Below, in pieces: positions 13,201 to 22,940 of a DNA stretch of 64,000 nucleotides. The notes beneath the pieces are model-generated. The model saw nothing but the letters and a program-made list of their open reading frames with translations. It did no database searches and was not told where the DNA came from. The stretch is from Loxodes magnus. Taxonomy: Eukaryota; Ciliophora; Karyorelictea; Loxodida; Loxodidae. How positions within the stretch are numbered: position 1 is the first letter of the stretch; each line of letters starts with the position of its first letter. The translations under genes were made by a program, and so were the position numbers. The stretch lies in NCBI GenBank assembly GCA_946699065.1, contig CAMPDV010000009.1, positions 1,896,826 through 1,960,825 on the forward strand, read 5' to 3'.

Positions 13201-13394
13201 TAAATATTCTTATCATTTATTTATTAAGGTTTAGAATAAAGTAACTTGCATATTTCGAAAAAGGATAATAATGCTTAATTAATAAGTTAAATAATGAATT
13301 TATTTTGAAAATTTTCAATTTTTTTATTATCCGTTTTTTTAAGTGTTTACATTACTCATTTTATATATAGCTAATTATTATATTATTTTTATAA
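10291..13394. other. 3.1-kb AT-rich intergenic stretch
   Basis: Very AT-rich DNA with poly-T/poly-A tracts and TAAT/ATTA words and few G or C. A poly-A run with a short G/C-richer patch lies near 10,540-10,575. I see no domain motif, rRNA or tRNA feature, or tandem unit. The first part (10,291 to ~10,540) may still belong to the 7-kb repeat, because copy B is cut off by the satellite at the corresponding point. The final ~100 bp would contain the promoter of the kinase gene, but no specific element can be named. Confidence 0.5.
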
Positions 13395-15863
13395 ATGGAA
13401 TCTGGCTTCGATTAAGATTTTATAATTTAGCGAGAGTATTTAGAAATAGGAGAGCCAATTGCTAGTGGAGGTTTTGGGACTGTGTATAAAGGAAAATGGT
13501 TAGAGGCCAATGAAGTTGCCATAAAATAGTTATTTATATAGAATCCAACTATTGATACCAATCAAGACTTCTAAAAAGAGTTTACATTATTGAAGAAGTT
13601 ACATCATCCTAATGTGATATAGTTATATGGTTACTGTCCTTAACCGCTAAGTCTAGTGATGGAATTGATGACTCAATCGTTGTTTTAGTTCTTGCACAAT
13701 AAAAACGAGATACCATGGTTATTAAGATATTAAATTAGTTTGAATATAGTAGCTGGCTTATAGTACATACATATGTAAGAAATAATTCACCGTGATTTAA
13801 AAAGCAACAACATTTTATTAGATAGCAGAAACGTGGCTAAGATAACTGATTTGGGATTGGCAAAGATAAAGACTGAGTCAAAGTAATTTAATACAAATAC
13901 AAAAGTGGGCACGATACGTTGGATGGCACCTGAGTTGTTGTTGAGAAAGCCTCAGTATAGTAATAAATCTGACATTTATGCGTTGGGAATTATATTTTGG
14001 GAGATAGCTTCGTAGAAGACTCCTTTTGAGGAAACTAACGAGATAGTCATCTTATAGTTGCTAATGAATGGAGAGAGAGGAAATACCGGTTGATTGTCCC
14101 GAGTAATATGCTTAAATAATCAATGGATGTTGGGTTTAGGAGGTTTAGAATCGGCTCGAAATCGAGTAGATAAAGAAGATGTTGATGGAGTGTATAAAGA
14201 ACTAGAAGTAAATTGACTAATAAGCTTAGTATAATCCTCAGCAATCTTAAAAATGTATATAAAATATTTCATAATAGTAATCATGCAGGTAATAAGTTCA
14301 GGTGATTATTCCTTGGTAGTAGATAGAAGGAATGTAAACGTAAAAATTAGCAAATTTTCCGAATTTAACCTTTGTCGATTTATTATAGTTCTTAAATTAG
14401 ATAAATGGTGAGAATATAAATTTAGTAACGTTAAAGTAAGGTCCTTTAAATTAAACTAATCTCGTTGATTAAGGATAAATCTTGTTAAAACTAACATAAG
14501 TAACTGACTAACAAATTCATGCAAAGTTGAATCAAATAATCCAGCTATGTAGGTCTGAATAAGGAATATCTTAAATAGCCTCAAACTCAATAACAATTTT
14601 AAATTACATGAACTTCCAATTCAGCAATTAAAATCTATATAACATCGACTTAACAAACGCTGATCTCTCTGACACTACCTTCACCAACTGCAAATTCAAT
14701 AATTCCAACCTAACTTCAGCTAATCTCAGAAACTCTAAATTCTTAAACTGTGACTTATCTAACGCCAATCTGTCTTCCATAATCACGGAATAGCCACACA
14801 TATTCACTGGACACTCAAATGTTGTAACTTCAGTGGCCATCTCACCAAGTAATGACTTCATCGTATCGGGAAGTTCTGATAATACGGTGAGATTATGGGA
14901 CATCAAGACAGGTACCTGTAAGACAATGAGTGGTCACACATATTATGTAAATTCTGTGGCTATATCCAGTGATTCAAAGTTCATTGTATCGGGAAGTTCT
15001 GATAATACGGTGAGATTATGGGACATCAAGACAGGTACCTGTAAGACAATGAATGGTCACACACATTATGTATATGCTGTGGCTATATCCAGTGATTCAG
15101 AGTTCATCGTATCGGGAAGTAGAGATAATACGGTGAGACTATGGGACATCAAGACAGGTACCTGTAAGACAATGAATGGTCACATAGATTCTGTATATGC
15201 TGCGGCTATATCCAGTAATTCAGAGTTCATCGTTTCGGGAAGTAGAGATAATACGGTGAGACTATGGGACATCAAGACAGGTACCTGTAAGACAATGAGT
15301 GGTCACACAAATTCTGTGTTATCTGTTGCAATATCCAGTAATTCAGAGTACATCGTATCTGGATCTCATGACACCTCTCTTAGGTTATGGAATGTTAGGA
15401 CATATTAATGTATAAGGGTATTTTCAGGACATGCATCTTCTGTGTTATCAGAAATATTCTCGGGTGATAGCCAATTTATATTATCTGGATCTTATGACAA
15501 GACAATAAGAATATGGAGCATTTCAACAGGATAATGTGTATGTGTGCTATTGGATCATACTGACACTGTAGGTAGTTTATCATTATCAAGGGACAATAAT
15601 TGATTGATATCAAGTAATGGAGATAAGTTATCATGATATTATGGAGCTCAATCAAGTGATTACAATTTTCGAAGCTGGAATATGGGAAGATTATTGAATG
15701 GTGTTGAGAATTTTGGTTAATAATCGGTAAGTTCAAATTCTCATTAATTATTTAGGTGGATTGGAATAAGATATACGGTGACTATGGATTGAGATTTTAG
15801 AATTGTACCATGAATGGCATCAACATGAGTATGGAGGACAGATAGAGATATATAAAGTTTTGA
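13395..15863 (+). CDS. TKL-type protein kinase with pentapeptide repeats and WD40 propeller (one frameshift)
   Basis: With TAA/TAG as Gln, ATG at 13395 opens a protein of about 813 residues. Residues ~16-228 are a protein kinase domain: Gly loop IASGGFGTVYKG, catalytic lysine in VAIK (K44), alpha-C Glu near 62, HRDLKSNNILL (D134), DLG in place of DFG (D152), GTIRWMAPE and a DIYALGIIFWEI helix. The short loops and WMAPE point to the tyrosine-kinase-like (Raf/MLK-like) group. A Gln/Asn-rich linker follows, then pentapeptide repeats at 14608-14780 (LTNADL, SNLTSANL, CDLSNANL), then seven WD40 blades from about 14790. Blades 1-5 are near identical (VSGS.DNTVRLWDIKTGTC). Blade 7 needs TGA at 15601 and 15634 read as Trp (NN-W-LISS, LS-W-YYGA). 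A 29-nt intron at 15727-15755 joins to a last exon ending at TGA 15861-15863. The kinase frame and downstream frame are out of register at 14070-14083. The kinase presumably phosphorylates Ser/Thr targets recruited by the propeller; targets are unknown. Confidence 0.85.
14070..14085 (+). other. Frameshift in kinase C-lobe at a GA run
   Basis: The kinase reads in one frame up to LLMNGER. The following IPVDCPEQYAQIINGCW, the expected end of a TKL C-lobe, lies in the next frame. The break falls in ggagagagagg, a GA dinucleotide run. Restoring family spacing between the Arg and IP needs either two extra bases (one lost GA unit) or one fewer. Possible causes are a real inactivating deletion, a sequencing or assembly error in a simple repeat, or programmed frameshifting. 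The intact sequence on both sides over more than 2 kb favours error or a very recent lesion. Confidence 0.8.
14608..14780 (+). other. Pentapeptide-repeat segment of the kinase gene
   Basis: About 55 codons with Leu/Phe every fifth residue and Ala/Asn/Ser at the -2 position: FSNQNLYNIDLTNADL, then DTTF, NCKF, NSNL, SANL, NSKF, NCDL, NANL. This is the A(N/D)LXX pentapeptide repeat that folds into a right-handed quadrilateral beta helix. It is inserted between the kinase linker and the first WD40 blade without a frame break. Confidence 0.8.
14868..15400 (+). repeat. 123-bp coding tandem repeat (WD40 blades 1-5)
   Basis: The core beginning gataatacggtgaga recurs at 14878, 15001, 15124 and 15247, an exact 123-bp (41-codon) period. 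Each unit encodes one WD40 blade. Near-identity at silent sites shows recent unit duplication or gene conversion. The fifth unit (VSGSHDTSLRLWNVRTYQC) has diverged, and blades 6 and 7 more so. Confidence 0.85.
15727..15755 (+). other. 29-nt spliceosomal intron
   Basis: GTAAGT at 15727 and TTTAG at 15755 bound 29 AT-rich bases. Removing them joins NFGQQS to VDWNKIYGDYGLRFQNC in phase 0. The downstream exon then reads to GINMSMEDRQRYIKF and a TGA. Without splicing the next frames are less protein-like. Donor and acceptor match ciliate consensus; the length is longer than the 15-16 nt introns of heterotrichs such as Stentor. Confidence 0.7.
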
Positions 15864-16908
15864 GACGTTTTTATGGAGTTTAGCATTTGATATTTTATAT
15901 TAAAGAATTTAAAATTAATAAGTTCTTTTTTCTTATTGAGTATGTCTTTCTTTTTATTTTCAAATAAAAAAAAAATAGATTTTTGTGTTTATGTTTTTGC
16001 TTTTTCTATTTCTTTATTTCTTTGAATAATCTTAATTTCGTTTATAAAAAAATTAATTTTATTTTAAATTTTTTCATAAATATTTTTCGAAGTTAAAATT
16101 TTAAGCTTAATTGAAGTAAGAGAAAAAATTTTAAGTTTTTAAATATAGTATTAGAAAATTTTATAAAATATGTCCTAGTTAATTTTTTTTTGATTTTTTA
16201 AGAAGTCGTTATACTTTCTGTTTTTTTGTTGAAGGATCTAGTAATGTTTTTTTTAATCTCATATAATTATTACTTTTTCCAAATTAACATAACATATTCT
16301 TTTATAATAAAAGAAAAAGATTTTTACAAAAAAAATTATTTATGATTCTAATAATTAATTTTTGAATATTTTTCGTTCTCAATATCGCAAATATAAAAAA
16401 TTTCTTTTTTTCGCCGCGTTTCGCAATAAAGATAATTTCTGGGACGAAATTAATCTAAGGAAAATTAATAAAAAAGTCAGCGTGGAAAAAAAATAAGAGA
16501 AAAAGTTAAAAATTAAAAGTGTTTTGAGAATTTCTAAAAAAATTGTTGAAAATCTCGTTTTCATTTTGGTTGTTAAATAATTTTGTTTTGGATTTGACTA
16601 TATTTTTGAAATTTAAAATTAAATTTAAATAAAAAATGAGAGTAAAAAAAGCATTATTGAAAAAAAATCTTGCAAAATTTTAAAAACTTATATACTTTTT
16701 TAGGACGAAAAAAAAATTCTAAAACTGAGTTTAAAGATTTTTTTTTTGATAGAGAATTAATAATCTAAAACGAAAAAAATGTTTAAAAATTGTCATAAAT
16801 GTAAATCATAATAATTGATAAGTTTGTAAAATTAAAAAATCTGCTAAAAATCTAAAAGAACAAAAAAAAGACAAACTTAAAAGAAACAAAAAAAAGCGAA
16901 AAATTAGT
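15864..16908. other. AT-rich spacer with one G/C-richer patch
   Basis: Downstream of the kinase gene the DNA is very AT-rich, with T runs near 15,940-16,050 and A runs near 16,850-16,900. A short patch at about 16,409-16,460 (tcgccgcgtttcgc, then tgggacgaaa) stands out in composition. A plus-strand frame there reads through several G/C-rich codons, but no family is recognised. Nothing else is supported here. Confidence 0.5.
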
Positions 16909-17519
16909 ATGAAAAGTGATAAAGTTCATAAAAGAATAAGTGAAATGAGAAACAATTCTAGGGATAGTAAAAGTGTTATAAAAAATAGATTAAGATATAA
17001 AAATTTCCAAACGTGAAGCTGTTTGAGGACTTGTACTGGACATGCGCACTCAGTTTGATCTATAGCGATCTCTCCGGACCAGAAATGGATTGTCTCTGCA
17101 AGTGCAGATGATACGATCAAAGTCTGGGATTTCCAGACTGGAAGCTGTTTGAGGACTTGTACTGGACATGCGCACTCAGTTTGATCTATAGCGATCTCTC
17201 CGGACCAGAAATGGATTGTCTCTGCAAGTGCAGATGATACGATCAAAGTCTGGGATTTCCAAACGTGAAGCTGTTTGAGGACTTGTACTGGACATGCGCA
17301 CTCAGTTTGATCTATAGCGATCTCTCCGGACCAGAAATGGATTGTCTCTGCAAGTGCAGATGATACGATCAAAGTCTGGGATTTCCAGACTGGAAGCTGT
17401 TTGAGGACTTGTACTGGACATGGGAACTCAGTTTACTCTATAGCGATCTCTCCAAACCAGAAATGGATTGTCTCTGCAAGTAGAGATAAGACGATCAAAG
17501 TCTGGAATTTCTATGCTTA
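16909..17519 (+). pseudogene. Orphan WD40 array, four blades
   Basis: From ATG at 16909 a short basic lead-in runs in frame into four 42-residue WD40 blades of the form GHAHSV[31 protein letters not shown] (shown in pieces; x is TGA). Blades 1-3 are identical in DNA; blade 4 ([30 protein letters not shown]) differs. TGA occurs in frame at 17014, 17056, 17182, 17266 and 17308. At 17056/17182/17308 the fourth blade has TAC (Tyr); at 17014/17266 the alternate junction has GGA (Gly). After KVWNF the frame enters T-rich DNA encoding only Phe/Leu/Ile/Tyr. Four blades cannot close a normal seven-bladed propeller, so this is a partial or dead gene, or an exon whose partners lie elsewhere. If UGA is a strict stop it is certainly dead. 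Confidence 0.7.
17004..17507 (+). repeat. 126-bp tandem repeat, four units
   Basis: The word acttgtactggacatg starts at 17029, 17155, 17281 and 17407: exact 126-bp spacing. Units 1-3 are identical apart from their junctions, which alternate between ttccaaacgtgaag (units 1 and 3) and ttccagactggaag (units 2 and 4). The alternation implies duplication of a 252-bp two-blade block. Each unit encodes one WD40 blade. Confidence 0.9.
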
Positions 17520-18937
17520 TTTTGTTTATCTTAAGTTTTCATTTTTTTTTATTTTTCTTGCATTTTTCCAATTTTTTCTCAAAATTTATGTTTTTATCAC
17601 AGACATATTTCTTTTATCATTCTTAATTTTAATTTTTAGTTTTAAGTATTTTTTTTATCTTTTTTTGTCTGCTTTTTGTTAGTCTCAACGCTTTATTTTT
17701 TTCATCTTTTTAGAAAACAAAATCTTTACAAAACACTTTTACTTATTTTTTATTTTAAAATATTTTAACTACTTTCTAAATTTTTTATCTTTTTTTATAC
17801 TTTTATTCTTTTAATAACTTTTTATTATTTTTCTATTTTATTTATATTTAGAATGCTTATAAATAAGGATTAAAAACTTTTTCTATATTTTCAATTTATC
17901 TTATTTTTTTTAAATCACTTTGTATTTATAAATTTTAATTTTTTTTTAAAAAGAATATTAATTATAATATTTATAATAATTTTATCCTTAACATTTCTTA
18001 TTATATCGTGTTCAAAAGTAAATTCATAATGATTAAGTTTTCCTTCACTTATTAAACTTTAGCATATTCAAAGTTAATGATAAGTCTTACAAGATATTTT
18101 CTAATATTTTACTAGATGATTTTTTTTTAATCTTTATAAATACATCTAAGTTTTTTTTATTTCGATCTATAATGATCATCTTTATCCAATTTAGATTTGT
18201 AATATTCATCGTTTAATATTTAGATAATAGTTAGAGACTTAAAAAGTTCCTTTATCCTTGCGAATTAGCTATTATTTAAATAATAGATTTGTTTCAAATT
18301 TACTTTTAAAGGGCATATTCAAATCAATATCTTCTTTTTTCTTTATTTTTTGCCTTTTAATATTTTTTCTTGATATATCCAATCTAACTTATCTTTAAAA
18401 CTTTACTCAAGTTTATCTAAAATCCGAAGAAAATATTTAATTTAAAGCAAAGGTATATTTGTCTATTCCTTTAGATAATGAAACTAAAGGAATGCAAAAG
18501 GTTGTAATTTAAGCAAGTAATTATCTAATTTTTGAAGTATTGTAGTCTTTGTGATATTTAAATTTCCATTGTTAGAAATCTTCTCTGTATTAAGAGTGAC
18601 TAAGTTATTAGCATTGAAAACCTAGAAATTTATATATTTACATTACATTTTACTAATATTTTTATTGCGATTTCTCTTTTTATATCTATAGACTCTGCTA
18701 AATTTTATAATAATTAATTCAAGTTTTATGTATAAAAAAGTCTTATGATTTTACTTCCTAAACCTAGTTTTTTATTTAGAAGATTTAATTTTTAGCTTTT
18801 ACATCTTTTTGTTATTTCTCTAACTAATTTAAATTTGATTATTCGTTTATAAAGTATTAATTTCCTAACTATCTTAAAAATTATTGAATCAAATTTTAAA
18901 TCGCTTTTCCTATTTTTTTAGGAGTTAAATTAAGAAA
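17520..18937. other. T-rich non-coding stretch left of copy B
   Basis: The WD40 array dissolves into T-rich DNA (poly-T tracts through ~18,000), then mixed AT-rich sequence. The true left end of repeat copy B may lie inside this interval. Homology to the region left of copy A (2,400-3,100) is possible, but low complexity prevents a decision by eye. No gene or RNA is recognised. Confidence 0.45.
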
Positions 18938-19396
18938 CTATTTATGGTTTTTTTTGTTATTTCGCCTCAAAAAATAGATTTTTTCTATAAAGACAAATAT
19001 AATTATTTATGCAAGTGTTTATAGATCTTCATAGAACATACTTTCATTTAATATTACTATAGTTACACATGCTAGTTTTATATCACTTTTGATTATCATA
19101 CAGTTTAAGAAACCTTCAATAATACAACCTTTTAATTCTAATGTAGTAGTAGCCATTATATCTCTACCTGATCATTGGTTACACAGAGCCTTCATATTGT
19201 TCTTAAACTACAACACATAAAAGCACTTTTTATTTTGATAAAAGTCTTCGGCTGTTTCTTGAGTATTACTCTTCTCCTCTTCTTATCCTATAGCCTTTTT
19301 TCTATCTCCTTTATCAATCCATTATAACCAAGATTTCTTCATCTAATAGAAATTTTTATCTTTTTATTATAGTTTCATCAATTACAAAACGCTGAA

Positions 19397-19649
19397 ATTT
19401 AGTATCTTAGCATAAAGTAAAAATTCCATAAAATATCTTAATTAAAAGTTCTAATTTCCAAAAGCTTAGCTATTTATTGCTTCGCATAAAACTAATTATC
19501 TATTTTATTCTTTTAATGCTTCTTTATTTCTTTCTAGTGTTCTCTATCTCCTAAAAATACTCTTCTTGAGTAAAATATTTGCTGTAATTAAAATACTCAT
19601 CCTTCGTTTAATTTTGTTGGTGTCCTACTATATACTTTATTTAGTATCT
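19397..19649. repeat. Copy-B-specific block between 11-bp direct repeats
   Basis: The word atttagtatct occurs at 19,397-19,407 and 19,639-19,649. Copy A lacks the ~240 bp between them: its sequence passes from the gaaattt at about 3,550-3,556 directly to the gttaaatatga block. This is either an insertion with an 11-bp duplicated target in B or a deletion between direct repeats in A. Confidence 0.6.
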
Positions 19650-22461
19650 GATTTAGTTTTAGTTAAATATGAATAGGAATATAAGAGCTTAAAGTCTATA
19701 AATAAATAGCAACTATATTATTTTATTTTAGATTAATTGATACTATTCAAAGAAATATTTTAACTATCGTTATCTTAAGAGAATTATACTATCTAGTTAA
19801 ATCCTTAATTCTAAATAATTTTATAGAAGATAAATCTCACTGCTAGAAAAAGGCTTTAGTAACTAAATGGTTAGAGTGAAAGTAGAAAAGATTATCTGGA
19901 AAGAAACTAAAGAATCGCTTGATAATTTTTAACCTTTGCACTTATAAGAAACAGGAGTTTAATAATAGCAAGCCTCGAGTTAACTCCTTTGATATTAAAT
20001 TGTTTAGCATCCACAAATTAATTAAAGGAAAACTATGATAAAATTGCAAATTAGTTGACAGGAAATATCTGAAAGCATTGAAATGGTTTGTGGCAATAAC
20101 TGGAAATAAAAATTTAAATACCAGAAACTTCAAAAGTCAAAACTCAGATCTATCGAACCTAAAAGAAATTATGAATAGAGGGAGCTAAATAAAAAGCTTG
20201 GAAAAGATAAAAGAAGAAATAGTGTTGGGTATCTATTTAGTTAAATTAATAAATCTATTCCTTTAAACTCCTATAATAAGCTCTATTTATAACCTTTTAA
20301 TTAACTCAATAGATTATCATATGCTTCTATATCTCTCTTTTAGTAACTAATAATAGCATTATATTAAATTAAGAAGCAAAGAACTAATTTCTCGCTTTAA
20401 TAATATAATAGTTAAACGTAATTAAGAAACATAAATAATGAGACTAAGATTAATAAAAGAGATCTAATAAAAAATTTGAACTAAAGCTTAATAATAAATA
20501 GTAGAAGGCTATTTAATTAAAGAAATTAAGTAATGTTTAAATAATGCTATAGTCATTACTAATCAAATAATGCTCTAATTGTATTAGTCAAGCTTACTTA
20601 TTTCACTTTAAATAAAAAATAAAAGATACAATTAAAAAATAGAAAACTTAGAGACCAACATATGATTTTTATTTACTCTTAGCTCTTCATAAACTGACTG
20701 AGTAATGGGCTTAATTTCTCTCAACTTAGAACTAATGATTAAGTTTAAGATATTAAAGAGATAAAAAATCAGAGTTAACAAATCAGAGTGATAAGGATAA
20801 ATAATAAACAAAAAAAACTACTCAACCCTAAATAAACAATTTATTCTTCCAGACTTTTTTAAAAAATACTGGAAAGTATTGAAACTAAAAGAGAAATAGA
20901 ATCGATTGAGAGGATAATGTATAAACTTTAACGGAACATCAAATGCATAAAATACTCAGAAAAAAAGCAGACTAAGCATTTAGGGATAAATAAAGATAGC
21001 TCTTTTATCAGTACGTATTATTATTCGAGCGAAAGCGAAAAACTAAAGAAATTTTTTAGGATTCGCTCAATAAAATTTTAAAATGCTATAGAAAATTTAA
21101 GAAAAATAAAAGATTAGTTGCAAAACATTAAAATAGTGTTTCATTTAACTGGAAAAATATAAAAAAAGTGATTTATAAATGAAGCAAGAAAACTATGGGC
21201 AAAAATTCAAATAAAGCGCAGATTCATATGAGACTAAATTAGATAATTAATCTAATGATTTCAAAAACAATTTTGTATTTTGCATTCATAAGGAAAAAAT
21301 GCAGAACGTATAAGAAAAAACATTATAGAATCAAAGTAAATTTCTTAATAAATCTATGAAAACACCAAAAATTAACTTTTATCCTTCCAAAAAAGAAGAT
21401 TTTAAAGAAACTGGTTTTTGTGTGAAATTCTTAAATAATATTTACCAATAGACTAAAAAGGCATAATGAAATTAATAATAATGGGCAAATTTAAAATTTT
21501 TGAAGTAAATAAATGTAAATAGATGGCTCATAAGTAAATAATAACCAGTTTTATTTAGAAATTAAAAGTCTAAATTAGAGATTTAAATTAAACTTAAAGA
21601 AGGATTATAAAATTAAAATATTCTTTTAGTTAATCTCATTATTAAAGCCACTATTTTAATTAGAATCATTAATAATCTTAATTGGTCTAGTTATCTTTAA
21701 CAGCATTTCAAATAAGATTCTAGTAAGTCATATTGCTATTATTATATTCATTAATACCTAATAATATTTCCCTTTGTTGAATTAATAATACTGCTTAATT
21801 CAAGCAAGAATATTTGTAAAGGAGAGCTTTAATCTTAAAATAAAAGGAAATTTTCTTTAAAATTTTAAATGCAAATGAAATTAACAGAAGCTAGAGATAC
21901 GAAGCCTTAACCAAGAAGTTGCTATATCTAAAAAGAAAAAACTAATAATGCATAAAGTCTCCTATTATAATGGCTATTTAGATTGATAGCTAATAATCTT
22001 AAACTTCTTTATTTATAAATGTTTGCTCTTTTATTAATCATGATTGCAAGTGAATAATCTATCCTCCAAAAGTCTTTAGTAGAAGAAAACATAAGTATTA
22101 TATAATTTATGAAGTTGGTAAAAGATTAAAAATAATTACTTATAGAAACTTTCAAAAAGCTATTATATTAGAGGCATATTTAGCAAAAAAAACAAATAAT
22201 AGGAATCTATGTAATAATAGAGAAAAGTCTAACGAATATAAGATATTATATTTATATAGTAACGATTCTTCATTTCACTTTTACAATAAATTATTTAAGC
22301 AAATACACTTTAAACATTTACTCTCTTATTTGTTTTATATTAACTACATTTTAGTTCAAGAGTTTTAGATAAATTTTGGGAAAATATTATAAAAAAGACA
22401 AAAATATATGAAATAAAAATTTAGCAGTATAGATAATAACCATTAGAGATAGATTAATATT

Positions 22462-22940
22462 AAACTTAAAATTCTACAGTTTAATTAAGATATTTTTATA
22501 CTATTTTATCTATAAATCTAAACAAATAAGTATATTAGCATAATTAATGAAGGCTCTTATATATAATTCTATCAACAAGTAGTCTTTTAATTAGGTTTAA
22601 TTTTTTCTACCTTGGTAAAATAATAACTGTTGCCCTTTTCTGTCTAAAAATGACAATAATTCTCTTTATTGGTTTAGGTTTTTCATCTTTTGATTTTAAG
22701 TTCGACAGTTGTTAAAAAATAAAGACTCTTCTGTATTTTTAAGAATCATTTTAGAAAATTATTTTTCTATTCTATCTTTAATATCAGTAAGTTAAAAACT
22801 TAATGTCTTAAATTTGAATTGCTTATATCTTTAGAGAAGAGAGAATTAATTCTAATTCAATTAATATTTAACATTCTTGTAATATTATAGCTTAGACTAT
22901 AAGAGTTACATTATATCTCATTAACTAGACAGATAAACTT
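22462..22940. repeat. Copy-B-specific 473-bp block flanked by TAAACTT
   Basis: taaactt lies at 22,461-22,467 and again at 22,934-22,940. Copy A has a single taaactt at 6,351-6,357, flanked on its left by the left-hand B sequence (agattaatat) and on its right by the right-hand B sequence (tttaatttta). The pattern fits insertion of 473 bp with a 7-bp target duplication, excision of an internal eliminated sequence, or a deletion by short-repeat recombination. The block has no inverted termini that I can see. A minus-strand frame within it reads well under UAR=Gln, but this is weak evidence in this code. Confidence 0.65.

Noticed and set aside
14047-14906. Minus-strand open frames opposite the kinase and first WD40 blade
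   Set aside because: Shadows of the plus-strand gene, whose domain motifs are unambiguous.
15476-15736. Minus-strand 86-codon open frame
   Set aside because: Lies opposite WD40 blades 6-7 of the kinase gene and has no recognisable motif.
16379-16564. Minus-strand 61-codon open frame and the G/C-richer patch at 16,409-16,460
   Set aside because: No domain, no start context and no similarity recognised; mentioned only as a compositional oddity.
16926-17372. Minus-strand open frame with a threefold 42-residue repeat
   Set aside because: It is the antisense of the WD40 array at 17 kb; periodicity comes from the 126-bp repeat.
17520-17682. Continuation of the WD40 frame into a very hydrophobic Phe/Leu/Ile tail, as if a membrane segment
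   Set aside because: It is what T-rich non-coding DNA gives in any frame; homology stops at KVWNF.
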